DNA of 46,326 nt from SAR324 cluster bacterium (GTDB lineage: Bacteria > SAR324 > NAC60-12), in NCBI GenBank assembly GCA_015231885.1, contig JADGAT010000039.1, positions 1 through 46,326 of the forward strand, read 5' to 3'. A model generated the notes under the pieces. It worked only from the letters and a program-made list of their open reading frames with translations. It ran no database searches and was not told where the DNA came from. The translations under genes and the position numbers were made by a program. Below are positions 33,344 to 42,649 of this stretch, in pieces (the first letter of the stretch is position 1; every line of letters begins with the position of its first letter).

Positions 33344-34223
33344 TTTCCAGTCCTCCCATGTGTCGCTGAGCTCGTTTTGCATAGGCTTGTGACGCTCGAT
33401 CAAAAACAATGGCCAGTGCCACAATAGCCAGGCCATTCAACAATCCCATCGTAAAATATTGATTGGTAATCGACTTCAAAACAGGCTGTCCCAGTCCTTT
33501 CACTCCAATCATTGAGGCAATCACAACCATCGAAAGTGCCATCATGATCGTTTGATTGATCCCTGCCATGATGGTGGGCATTGACAACGGCAGTTGAATC
33601 CCAACCAAGCGCTGAACGCTGCTGGCACCATACGCATCTCCTGCTTCCAGTACCTCCTTATCCACCAGCCGAATCCCGAGGTTGGTCAAACGAATCACTG
33701 GAGGAATGGCATAAATAACAACGGCAATCACACCAGGAATCTTTCCAATACCCAGCAGCATGACCACAGGAATTAAATAGACGAAGGCTGGCATGGTCTG
33801 CATCACATCCAGCAGTGGAGTCACCACCATTTGTACACGATCGGAGCGGGCCATCAGGATTCCAATGGGAATCCCCAGTGCAATTGAAATGACCGTGCAT
33901 ACTGTAATAATGCTCATTGTCCGCATCGTGTTTTCCCACATACCGAAATACCCAACCCAAAGAAAAGATAAGAACACTCCCACAGAGAGCTTCCAGGATC
34001 GCGTTGCTCCATAGACAATGCCCACCAGGATTGTGAGCACCAACCACCAGGGAGCATCCAGCAGCAATTGTTCAAACCAGATGAGGAAGGACAACAGCGG
34101 ATCAAAAAAAGTTTCAATCATGTCCCCATAGGCTCTTGAAAACTCTCGGTATCCAGAATCCAGCCCTTTTCGAATAGCGAGCAAATCGGCTCGATCCATG
34201 GAAGGAAATTTTGCGTCAAACAT
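33336..34223 (-). CDS. proW: glycine betaine ABC transporter permease
   Basis: 295 residues with six or more membrane helices, including PWWLVLTILVGIVYGATRSW, SVGVFLSFLWVGYF and the permease EAA-type loop DKEVLEAGDAYGASSVQRLV. ProW-like TMs continue in MPTIMAGINQTIMMALSMVVI. It forms the channel for the ProX-delivered ligand. Its TGA stop overlaps the proV ATG by 8 bp. It starts 65 bp after the proX stop. Confidence 0.95.
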   Translation of the reverse strand: MFDAKFPSMDRADLLAIRKGLDSGYREFSRAYGDMIETFFDPLLSFLIWFEQLLLDAPWWLVLTILVGIVYGATRSWKLSVGVFLSFLWVGYFGMWENTMRTMSIITVCTVISIALGIPIGILMARSDRVQMVVTPLLDVMQTMPAFVYLIPVVMLLGIGKIPGVIAVVIYAIPPVIRLTNLGIRLVDKEVLEAGDAYGASSVQRLVGIQLPLSMPTIMAGINQTIMMALSMVVIASMIGVKGLGQPVLKSITNQYFTMGLLNGLAIVALAIVFDRASQAYAKRAQRHMGGLENA

Positions 34224-34287
34224 ATTTTAAGCTCAAAAAAGGTTAATCAAGAGATCGGTGAACAAACAGAGATCTCCTTTCCAGCAC

Positions 34288-35286
34288 TTACATTTGCTTT
34301 AAAGCTTTTTTTACTTTTTGAGCAACTGCAGAGGAAACCCATGGAGTCCAGGTGCTTTCATAATTCTTCAGAAAATGTTCCATGGCAATATTACCATCGG
34401 CCTGGTTGTCTTTCATCCAGGCCAGCAGCTGGTTCATCTGTGCATTTTTAAAAGCACGCTTACTCAAATATTCATAGGCTTCCGGCGCTTTAGAGGCAAA
34501 CTGTTCGGTAGTGACCGTGTGCACAGGAGAGGAAGGGTACATGGAGACTTGCGGTTTTTCACAGTTGGCCTTGGCAAGACAATTTAAAAAATGGTCTTTT
34601 TTCACACCACTTCCAAAATCAACTTTAACCATAGTGTATTTACCCAGAATATCGGTGGGGGCCCAATAGTAGCCGAACCAAGCTTCTTTCCGCTCGTATG
34701 CCTTGGCAATTGCACCTGCCAGCCCAGCACCCGATCCTGGATCAATCATTTCAAACCCATGCTTTTTCAGTTCCAATGCCTCAAACAGATGACTACTGGA
34801 AATTTGACAACCCCAGCCTGCCGGGCAGCCCATGAAGGCATATTTATCAGGGTTTTCCGGATGTTTGAAAAGCTTTTTATTTTTAATAACCCCTTCAATG
34901 GTGGCGATACTCGGGTCTTTATCCACCAAATACTTGGGCACCCAAAAACCTTCTTCTCCCCCATCAGAAAGAGATCTTCCTGCAATGCGAAGGCGTTTTT
35001 CCTCTACTCCTTTCTGCAGAGCCTCGGTGAACGAATTACTCCAAAGTTCCGGAGCAATATCCGGTTCTCCCTTTTCGATCATGGATGTTCCGGTTGGCAT
35101 CGTATCACCAGGAACCAATTCCGCATCACAACCAAAGCCATGCTCCAAAATAAAAACGTCAATATTAGCTATCAATTCTGCAGAGCTCCAGTTCATGTCT
35201 GCCACTGTAACTTTACCGCAGGCCGCATAAGCCTGAGAAATAAAAGAACTCAAAACAATTAGTAAAACGGCTATTCCGTATCTCAT
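34288..35286 (-). CDS. proX: glycine betaine-binding periplasmic protein
   Basis: 332 residues from the ATG of MRYGIAVLL, preceded by the strong site GGAGGAGAATT; an upstream start adds 11 residues without support. Signal peptide about 1-22 (ending AYAA). The ligand-binding domain starts KVTVADMNWSSAELIANIDV, typical of betaine/carnitine/choline binding proteins that cage the ligand with tryptophans (DMNW, PELWSN, FGYYWAPTD). First gene of the operon, with a predicted promoter at 35366-35394. It would import osmoprotectants under salt stress. Confidence 0.93.
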   Translation of the reverse strand: MRYGIAVLLIVLSSFISQAYAACGKVTVADMNWSSAELIANIDVFILEHGFGCDAELVPGDTMPTGTSMIEKGEPDIAPELWSNSFTEALQKGVEEKRLRIAGRSLSDGGEEGFWVPKYLVDKDPSIATIEGVIKNKKLFKHPENPDKYAFMGCPAGWGCQISSSHLFEALELKKHGFEMIDPGSGAGLAGAIAKAYERKEAWFGYYWAPTDILGKYTMVKVDFGSGVKKDHFLNCLAKANCEKPQVSMYPSSPVHTVTTEQFASKAPEAYEYLSKRAFKNAQMNQLLAWMKDNQADGNIAMEHFLKNYESTWTPWVSSAVAQKVKKALKQM

Positions 35287-35365
35287 AATTCTCCTCCAAA
35301 TTTCGATTATTTTATTCACTGATTATTATGTCCCCAACCACTGGGCAAGCTGTTGTCTTGAGCTC

Positions 35366-35394
35366 AGTATATAAAGAAGCAATAAAGATTTCAA
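35366..35394 (-). promoter_or_regulatory. predicted sigma-70 promoter of proXWV
   Basis: On the minus strand TTGAAA (complement of 35389-35394), a 17 bp spacer, then TATACT (complement of 35366-35371). It lies about 80 bp upstream of the proX start, which has GGAGGAG as its ribosome binding site. Predicted only. Confidence 0.6.
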
Positions 35395-35490
35395 CAAAAT
35401 ACTTAGTAAACGAAACAATATGATCTTGATTGCAGGCCTAACACCTTTTATATGTTATGTATTTTTGATTTTATCATAAATATTTAAATA

Positions 35491-35636
35491 TGAATCCAGA
35501 GTTGAAAATAGTGTCATTCCGAGCTTGATCCGGAATCCAAAAGAATTTCCAGATTTTTCTGGATCCCTAAGCCCGGCATGACAAATCATTTTTTGCAAAA
35601 CATTGTTTTCATAAAATAAATTCTAACTCCGGATCC
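35491..35636 (-). repeat. inverted-repeat element family 2, copy C
   Basis: About 146 bp in the opposite orientation to copies A and B. Left edge TGAATCCAGAGTTGAAAATA, right edge TCTAACTCCGGATCC, with TGTCATTCCGAGC and AAGCCCGGCATGACA inside. It is intergenic between the betaine operon and the MarR gene. Confidence 0.82.
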
Positions 35637-36025
35637 CCATTTATAGCAAGTGCCGGAATCATTTTGAACAACAAATTCGGGAATGATCACATTATAGCCA
35701 CTCCCTGTATGATAAAATCTATTTTTTTCGTACACAAAATAAAAATGTTAAAATAAGAGTCCATTGTTATTCAAAAGTTAGTGGGCAAAAGGTATTTATT
35801 TAAAAATTATAACTGCAATACACTAAAAACATTCAGATAGAATGCAATCTTCAAATTATACAGAAGTGAAACATTTTTAAAAAACCACTTACTTTTGTCA
35901 GAAAATTTAGGTAAACAAACAGTGACAATCTTTCTTCATTCTACTGCCGATACAATTTAATCAGGCATCATTGACTATAAAATGAAAAAGGAAATAAAGT
36001 CCAAAATCATGTTAAGAGGAGGTAA

Positions 36026-36517
36026 ATGAAGAAAGAGGAAGAAGTTTTAGTAGCACTCCGCCGAATCATTCGAGCAGTGGACATTCAATCGCGCAAATTG
36101 ATGAAAATATCAGGACTAACAGGCCCACAGCTTATGATAATGCAAGCGATTGATAAATTAGGCGATGTGACTATCGGCTCCATTGCCCGCCATGCCAATT
36201 TAAGTCAGGCTACTGTTACCAGTATTTTAGATCGCCTGGTAAAACGGGGGCTAGTGATACGAACTCGCAGTGAATCGGATAAGCGGGTTGTACACGCACA
36301 GTTAACGTCTGAAGGACAAATGAGCCTGGAGCAAGCCCCCACTTTATTTCAAGACGATTTCATGCAGTGTTTTCAGAAATTAAAAGACTGGGAGCAATCA
36401 CAAATCATTTCCTCCGTACAACGTTTGGCTGAAATGATGGATGCTGAAGAGATTGAAGCCATGCCTGTGCTGGAAATTGCACCTGTTTCTCCAGGTGATG
36501 AAAACGGCATGCTCTAA
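36026..36517 (+). CDS. MarR-family transcriptional regulator
   Basis: 163 residues. A winged helix-turn-helix core (about 30-110): LTGPQLMIMQAI, IGSIARHANLSQATVTSILDRLVKRGLVIR is the recognition helix region, and RSESDKRVVHAQLTSEG is the wing. The conserved C-terminal DAEEIEAMPVLEIAP is reminiscent of MarR proteins found near compatible-solute genes (EctR type), as I remember them. It has a strong AGAGGAGGTAA site. It is divergent from proXWV across 706 bp, so it is a candidate repressor of betaine uptake. Its stop overlaps the hrpA stop by 4 bp. Confidence 0.85.
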   Translation: MKKEEEVLVALRRIIRAVDIQSRKLMKISGLTGPQLMIMQAIDKLGDVTIGSIARHANLSQATVTSILDRLVKRGLVIRTRSESDKRVVHAQLTSEGQMSLEQAPTLFQDDFMQCFQKLKDWEQSQIISSVQRLAEMMDAEEIEAMPVLEIAPVSPGDENGML

Positions 36518-39500
36518 GACTGCTGAATTTTCGAGGCATAGACGGACTCCACGTCAATTAAGTCATGTTTCATTTTGTCCAACTGTTTGTCTAAACGTTT
36601 TTTGGAAATGGGAATCGCTGTTCGCAATTCAGGTGCGAACAACGACACCTTGAACTCTTCCAGCATCCAATAGAACTCTTCCAGGCACATTTTCTGTTCT
36701 TCGGTCAAGTCATCTTGCTGCTGCAAGACACGGCATGTTTTTAAATAATGCGTCAGATCTTCAGCCTTTTCTTGATCTTTGATACAATTCAACGCAATAC
36801 GTTCTGCACGAATACTCAATGCTTTCAAATAACGAATGATGTGCTGCCATTTTTCATAAGGAATCGTCTTTACAAAATCAGAAGGCATCAATCTGGATAA
36901 ATTTGCAGCTAATTCTTCATATTGCTCTTTAAAAAGGGAATCGGCCAAATGTTTATTTAGAGCATTTTCGGTTTCGGAATACTGTTCTAAAACCAGACGT
37001 AACTGTTTTTTAAAGCGCAGCCACAGCCCCTTGATTTTCTTTTGTGAGGAGACCAAGACCTTTTCAAATGCGGCGCGATTTTCCACCCAGGGTGTGTCAA
37101 ATAGATAAGCATACAGACTGATTTTTGCATATTTTTTCAATTGAGAAACTGTTCCAAAAGGGGAATACAAATTCTCCAATTCCCGCAATTCCCGTAAATC
37201 TCGTTCGATCCAAACAATTTCAGACCCCATACTAAGCCCTAGCAGCTGAACCAATCCCTTTTTTGTTTCTTGGAGAGCTTCCTCTCTCCGAAGGAACAGA
37301 CAGCGGTGGATCCCCTCCTCATTCACTTTCAACCCAGGATAGGCATACAGAGGAATGCCATGAGGAGCCGCAATTTCAATTTGTGGGGGAAGTGCATCAA
37401 AAGACCACCCCGTGAGCTTTTTAATTTTCCATTTTTTAGAGGCTTCCTTCCACTGTGGGAGCTCCTGCACCAAATCCCGGCTTTCTTTTTTTTCCTCAAG
37501 CAATCCTGGCTTTTCCTTGAGGATAGATGCCAAATCTCTTCCTGATGCGACGAGCTGTTCCTGTTCATCGTAGATTTCCAACCGAATCCTTAAATAGTCT
37601 GGCAAACATTCTGGTTTCCAATCAACAGACGCAATATGAAGTCCATAATTTTCTCGAATATCAACAGACAATGCCTCTATAAACCGTTGCGAAGAAGGTA
37701 CCAAGCGGCTGGTAATCTTCTGTGCGGTTTGAGACAAAGGAACCAGTTGCTTGCGGATTTTTTTAGGCAGCGCTTTCAACAAGTGATAAATTCGTTCTTC
37801 CCTCAATCCTGGAACCAGCCATTCCAGTGTATTGACATCCAGATAAGGCAATATACTTTTTTGCGCACGGAGGGTGGCTCCATCTTTTTCTTTGTCTGGG
37901 GTAAACTGATAGTCCAACTCCAAATGATGATTACCAACAGTCCAGTGATCGGGAAATGCTTCAGAAGAAGGGGGGGCAAAATGTTCTGGCGCCAAATGGC
38001 CATTGTTCATAAATAAAAAACGCGTTTCGTTTTCTCTATTTTTCTTTTTGATCAAGCCATTGAGATCGTGAATGGAGCATATATTATAAAGATACTGGGC
38101 ATAAAAATCTTCCATTGCGGCTTCCACTTCAAATTCATAGTTTCGCCGAATTTTTGCCCCATTTTCAATCATCTCTTTTTTTAAAGCCTGATTGTGCAGA
38201 AAAAACTTGTGGTGGGAGTGGAGTTTTCCTTCCACGAGTCCCTCCCGAATAAAAACAGCCGTTGCCTCAGCAGGATTGATTTTTCCAAAGAGCACACGTC
38301 GTTTTGGAACAATCACAAGTCCATACAGCGTCACCTTTTCATAGGCCATCACACTGCCTGATTTTTTATCAAAATAGGCTTCTGAATAAGTACGTCGGCA
38401 CAAACTTCCACCGACGGTCTCCAGCCAATCGTCCTCAATATTAGCGACTTTCCGAGCGAACAAACGTGATGTTTCCACCAGTTCTGCCGCAACAATCCAA
38501 GCCTTTCCACGATGATACACCATCGAACCAGGAAAAATCATAACTTCTTTGTCTCCGGCCATCTGATACAAATTTTTCTGTTTTTTCAACCCAATTTGAT
38601 TGAGGTATCCAGCAAGAACGGAAATATGAATTTCCCGATAGTCGCCAGGAATATCATTCAGCTGAAAACCCGGCAATTCACTGAGAATCATCTTCAGTTG
38701 GTGGTAAATGTCCCGCCATTCCCGCATACGGATAAACGAGAGAAAATGCTGCTTACAAAATTTACGCATTTTATTTTCACTGCGCCGACTGTCCCATTCT
38801 TCATGATACTTATTCCAGAGGTTCAACAATGTCAGGAAATCTGAGTCACGGTCAATAAAAATACTATGCATTTGCCTGGCATGGGTCTCTTTTTCCAAGG
38901 GATATTCCCTGGGATCCTGAATTGAGATTCCTGCAGCAACAACCAGCACTTCTTTTAGGCAATTCTGCTGGCGTCCTTCGAACAGCATCCGGGCAATTCT
39001 AGGCTCTACAGGAAGTGATGCCATTTCCCTGCCGATTCCTGTCAACTGGTTTTCTTCATCCAATGCCCCCAATTCTTTCAATAGCCGAAGACTCCCTCGG
39101 ATTGCAGCAGCAGAAGGAGATTCAATAAAGGGAAAGTCTGCGATTTCTCCCAAGCCCAGTATCTTCATTTGTAAAATGACACCAGCCAGGGAGGATCTTA
39201 ATATTTCGGGTTCCGTAAATTCATGACGCTTATTAAAGGATTCTTCAGAATAAAGGCGAATACAGACCCCGGCCTCCACTCTTCCTGCTCTTCCTTTACG
39301 CTGGTTAGCACTGCTTTGGGAAATGAGTTCTACCGGCAATCGCTGGGTATGGGAACGGTTACTGTAACGGCTAATCCTCACCAGTCCGCTATCAATTACA
39401 TAACGTATGCCAGGAATCGTCAGAGAGGTTTCAGCAATATTGGTTGCCACAATCACTTTGCGTTGAGAAGACTTTTGAAAAATTCTATTTTGCTCCTGGT

Positions 39501-40506
39501 TGCTCAGACGGCCATAAAGGGGTAAAATTTCGACATCCTGTTTTGTATTTTCGAGCCGCCCGATGACTTCGCGAATCTCCTGCTCTCCTGACATGAATAT
39601 CAGAATATTGCCCTGCCATGTTGTTTCCATAATATTGCGGGCAGTGTTCACCACTGCATCATTCACTGTCAACTCTCCTGTCTCTTCCAACCCTTCATCC
39701 AAAGGCCGATAGGAAACTTCTACTGGATACATACGCCCGGATACTTCAACCAGGGGGGCATTGTCAAATGCAGCAGTAAAAAGAGGTATATCCAGGTTAG
39801 CCGACGAAATAATCAATTTCAAATCAGAGCGTTTGTTCAGCAAACGCTTACAATATCCCAGTAAAAAATCAATATTCAAAGACCGCTCATGGGCTTCATC
39901 AATCATGATCGTGTCATAACGGTTCAAAAAACGATCATGCTGCATTTCTGACAATAAAATGCCATCGGTCATTATTTGGATATAGGTTTTCTCTGACACC
40001 TTTTCTGAAAATCGAATTTTATACCCGACCTCATTTCCTAACTCAACAGACAGCTCTTTGCTAATCTGTCTCGCCACCGAAGTTGCTGCAAGACGTCGTG
40101 GCTGTGTGCAGCCAATCTTTGCAGCAATTCCCTGACCTGCTTCCAGGCACATTTTTGGGATTTGGGTGGTCTTTCCAGAACCTGTTTCTCCAGCAATAAT
40201 CAGAACCTGATGTTGTTGAATGGCATCAATGATCGTTTCGCGATATTCTGTAATGGGAAGGTTGGGAGGGTAGGAAATAGAAGGTTGATCGTCTAAGCGT
40301 TTTTGTCGGAATTGAGAGGACAATTCGATCTTTTTAAGCAGCTGCTCGTATTCTTTTTTCCAACTTTTTTTTTGCCTCTTTCGTTTGAGTATTCTGCGGT
40401 AACGGGACTGGAATTCCCATTGGTCTTTTTGCATAGCAGGAAAGATTCGTTCCCTGAACTCCCTCATGCCCAACACATCCTGATCGTCCTTTTGCACTTT
40501 TCTCAT
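36514..40506 (-). CDS. hrpA: HrpA, ATP-dependent DEAH-box RNA helicase
   Basis: 1330 residues, the normal HrpA length. Motif I GETGSGKTT (106-114), motif II DEAH (203-206), motif VI QRKGRAGR; the C-terminal half holds the HrpA accessory domains. Motif III, normally SAT, reads IISSANLD, with N237 in place of Thr. In E. coli, HrpA helps rescue stalled or collided ribosomes and processes fimbrial mRNA. The SAT motif couples ATP hydrolysis to unwinding in DEAH proteins, so the substitution may weaken coupling. The region upstream of the ATG contains repeat family 1, copy 4. The start has no strong Shine-Dalgarno. Confidence 0.93.
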   Translation of the reverse strand: MRKVQKDDQDVLGMREFRERIFPAMQKDQWEFQSRYRRILKRKRQKKSWKKEYEQLLKKIELSSQFRQKRLDDQPSISYPPNLPITEYRETIIDAIQQHQVLIIAGETGSGKTTQIPKMCLEAGQGIAAKIGCTQPRRLAATSVARQISKELSVELGNEVGYKIRFSEKVSEKTYIQIMTDGILLSEMQHDRFLNRYDTIMIDEAHERSLNIDFLLGYCKRLLNKRSDLKLIISSANLDIPLFTAAFDNAPLVEVSGRMYPVEVSYRPLDEGLEETGELTVNDAVVNTARNIMETTWQGNILIFMSGEQEIREVIGRLENTKQDVEILPLYGRLSNQEQNRIFQKSSQRKVIVATNIAETSLTIPGIRYVIDSGLVRISRYSNRSHTQRLPVELISQSSANQRKGRAGRVEAGVCIRLYSEESFNKRHEFTEPEILRSSLAGVILQMKILGLGEIADFPFIESPSAAAIRGSLRLLKELGALDEENQLTGIGREMASLPVEPRIARMLFEGRQQNCLKEVLVVAAGISIQDPREYPLEKETHARQMHSIFIDRDSDFLTLLNLWNKYHEEWDSRRSENKMRKFCKQHFLSFIRMREWRDIYHQLKMILSELPGFQLNDIPGDYREIHISVLAGYLNQIGLKKQKNLYQMAGDKEVMIFPGSMVYHRGKAWIVAAELVETSRLFARKVANIEDDWLETVGGSLCRRTYSEAYFDKKSGSVMAYEKVTLYGLVIVPKRRVLFGKINPAEATAVFIREGLVEGKLHSHHKFFLHNQALKKEMIENGAKIRRNYEFEVEAAMEDFYAQYLYNICSIHDLNGLIKKKNRENETRFLFMNNGHLAPEHFAPPSSEAFPDHWTVGNHHLELDYQFTPDKEKDGATLRAQKSILPYLDVNTLEWLVPGLREERIYHLLKALPKKIRKQLVPLSQTAQKITSRLVPSSQRFIEALSVDIRENYGLHIASVDWKPECLPDYLRIRLEIYDEQEQLVASGRDLASILKEKPGLLEEKKESRDLVQELPQWKEASKKWKIKKLTGWSFDALPPQIEIAAPHGIPLYAYPGLKVNEEGIHRCLFLRREEALQETKKGLVQLLGLSMGSEIVWIERDLRELRELENLYSPFGTVSQLKKYAKISLYAYLFDTPWVENRAAFEKVLVSSQKKIKGLWLRFKKQLRLVLEQYSETENALNKHLADSLFKEQYEELAANLSRLMPSDFVKTIPYEKWQHIIRYLKALSIRAERIALNCIKDQEKAEDLTHYLKTCRVLQQQDDLTEEQKMCLEEFYWMLEEFKVSLFAPELRTAIPISKKRLDKQLDKMKHDLIDVESVYASKIQQS

Positions 40507-40518
40507 CTCTTAAATTAA

Positions 40519-40680
40519 AGGAATGCTCAAACAATAACTTACCAAATCTACTTGTCTTTGCAGCGATCTCCTGCGTTGCTTTAATGGTTACATAGCAAGC
40601 AAGCTATGCGCCCGATAAAACTCCTTGAATCTCGATGAAAATCCAGAGTAACTTTAGCATGTTATTATTTTCGTCTTTCT
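40519..40680 (+). repeat. MITE-like repeat family 1, copy 4
   Basis: A complete copy of 162 bp. The left terminus is AGGAATGCTCAAACAATAAC and the right is GTTATTATTTTCGTCTTTCT. The palindrome carries four extra bases (CATAGCAAGCAAGCTATG). It separates hrpA from the histidine kinase gene and fills most of that 200 bp intergenic region. The core differs from copies 2 and 3 at scattered sites, so copies are not all equally old. Confidence 0.88.
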
Positions 40681-40708
40681 AACTGCGATGTGCCTGATGT
40701 TTCAGCAT

Positions 40709-42631
40709 TCATTTTTTTGGCAACAGTATAATAAATTCCGTGTATTCTCCCTCATCACTTTCCACATGGAGAGAGCCTTGGTGTTCCTGAACCACTATTT
40801 CATAACTAAGAGAAAGCCCGAGTCCTGTCCCGTCTCCTGCAGATTTGGTTGTAAAAAAAGGTTCAAATATTTTCTTCTGATTTTCTTTTGGAATACCCTT
40901 TCCATTATCCCAAAAGCGAATTTCTATTTGATCACCAAGATTTTTGGTGGAGACTTGGATCAATGGCTTGAATCCATTTTCCATCGCCCTGGAACGTTCA
41001 TGAGTCGCATGAAACGCATTATTAAGAATATTCAAAAAAACTCGACTGAGGTCCTGTGGAATCACTTCAACAATTCCAACAGAATCATCAAAATCAGAGG
41101 TCCAGGTGGTCGTAAACATTTGTTCCGTAGCACGCATACTGTGGAAAGAAAGTTTAACATATTCATCCAGCAAAGCATTGATATCCGTCAATTGTGTCTC
41201 TCCACTTTGTTCTCTGGCATGGAGGAGCATGGCCTGAATGATTTTGTCCGCTCTCTGCCCATGACGGTTGACAGCAGTACCTGATGTATGCAGAGATCTC
41301 AGCAATCGCAGGAGTTCTTCATCATTTTGTTCTCCATTGATTGTTTTCAGCTGTTCCTCCAATTGCTCACTCAATTCAGTGATTTGCTCTGCAAAGTTTA
41401 CCACAAAATTCAAAGGGTTTTTGATTTCATGAGCAATTCCTGCTGTTAATGTTCCTAAAGAAGCTAGTTTTTCTTGGACAATCAACTGATCTTGGGCAGT
41501 ACGTAAAGAATTCAGTGATTTTTCTTTTTCTTTAATCTCTTTGCGTATGGTCTCATTAGAGCTAACGACTTCCTCTGTCAGACGATCAAATCTTTTTTCC
41601 AGAGCAAACAGTTCGTCTCCGCTTTGAAATTTCTGTTTTTCGCTGCCAAGTGCCTTTTGAGAAAATTCTTCAATATGCTGGGTCAGTTGTTTGATACGTC
41701 TTGTGATCGAAAACATGACCAAGGCAAACGAAACAATAAAAACCAGGGCAAAAATCAGACGATACCGACGAACTTCCGGGATAAACTGGGCCGTCAGAGA
41801 TTCGATTTCTCTGGTGGAAACCAACAGGACAAATTTAAAATTCATTTCGGAACTTCCCCATTCGAAAAACTCCTGTCCTGATATGAGATGGTCTTTATCT
41901 ACATGTTTTAGCATCATGCCAACAGGAAACTGTTCAGGATCGCTGCTCACCAATATTTGAGGTTTGTCTGAACGTACCAGCACCACGATGATTTCCTGGG
42001 GAAATTCAGCCAGTGCAATCTCCAGAAATTCTTCATCCATGGGACTGGCCAGCAATAAAGTTCCCAACTTTTTTTCACCAGTGGCTCGTACGGGTTCGGA
42101 GGTAACCAAATAAGGAAATCCTTCAATGGTTGTCAAATAGCTTTCATTGGTACTCAGCTCAATCAGATATTTGGGTAATTTTAACAACGGTGGAGGGAGA
42201 GGCATCTGTCCTCCTAAATACACCTCCCTCACACGCTCGTTCCCATCGAGCAAGAGCGCAAAGCGTGGACTGATGAAGCCTCTTTGAATGGACTGACTTG
42301 CAAACCAAAATGGAGGACGTTTATAGTATTTAACATCCATGTCTTCAAAGATGGTTCCTTCCTGCTGCTGCAGGTGATTGATGATCGCTTGCTGTTTTAC
42401 CAGAAGCTGGAGCAGTCGGTTGTGTGTGAACACATAACGATTGAAACCCAATCGATAAATTGGGGCCTGTCGATTGAGTCGCTCAATTAGCTGTGTCCTG
42501 AAAATACCTGTAACCGTTCGATTGAGAATTTGGTCCAATACTGCCCAGACGCCTACCCCGACCATCACTGTTAACGTGATCATTTTGAGCGTTAAAGGAA
42601 TCCGAACCAAATATTTTTGAATGGTGTTCAT
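40709..42631 (-). CDS. sensor histidine kinase with large periplasmic domain
   Basis: 640 residues. Membrane helices at about 15-35 and 291-310 bracket a ~255-residue periplasmic sensor. Then HAMP (about 312-365), a coiled coil (SSNETIRKEIKEKEKSLNSL), HisKA with H401 in TAGIAHEIKNPLNFV, and a HATPase_c domain with NILNNAFHAT, FWDNGKGIP and GDGTGLGLSLSYEI. It begins 18 bp after the stop of the PstS-like gene, so the pair is co-transcribed: the binding protein may present its ligand to this kinase. No response regulator is adjacent in the window. Confidence 0.9.
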   Translation of the reverse strand: MNTIQKYLVRIPLTLKMITLTVMVGVGVWAVLDQILNRTVTGIFRTQLIERLNRQAPIYRLGFNRYVFTHNRLLQLLVKQQAIINHLQQQEGTIFEDMDVKYYKRPPFWFASQSIQRGFISPRFALLLDGNERVREVYLGGQMPLPPPLLKLPKYLIELSTNESYLTTIEGFPYLVTSEPVRATGEKKLGTLLLASPMDEEFLEIALAEFPQEIIVVLVRSDKPQILVSSDPEQFPVGMMLKHVDKDHLISGQEFFEWGSSEMNFKFVLLVSTREIESLTAQFIPEVRRYRLIFALVFIVSFALVMFSITRRIKQLTQHIEEFSQKALGSEKQKFQSGDELFALEKRFDRLTEEVVSSNETIRKEIKEKEKSLNSLRTAQDQLIVQEKLASLGTLTAGIAHEIKNPLNFVVNFAEQITELSEQLEEQLKTINGEQNDEELLRLLRSLHTSGTAVNRHGQRADKIIQAMLLHAREQSGETQLTDINALLDEYVKLSFHSMRATEQMFTTTWTSDFDDSVGIVEVIPQDLSRVFLNILNNAFHATHERSRAMENGFKPLIQVSTKNLGDQIEIRFWDNGKGIPKENQKKIFEPFFTTKSAGDGTGLGLSLSYEIVVQEHQGSLHVESDEGEYTEFIILLPKK

Positions 42632-42649
42632 ATCAATTCCACTCTTAAA

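Larger units (their letters stand above)
35320..36025. other. 706 bp intergenic region between proX and the MarR gene
   Basis: It contains the proX promoter, repeat family 2, copy C, and about 390 bp of AT-rich DNA in which I see no ORF. The divergent promoter of the MarR gene is expected near 36000, where TTGACT is followed by an AT-rich stretch, but no clean -10 was identified. Confidence 0.7.

Noticed and set aside
35637..36025. Hidden gene in the AT-rich DNA upstream of the MarR gene
   Set aside because: No open frame with a ribosome binding site or protein-like composition was found on either strand.
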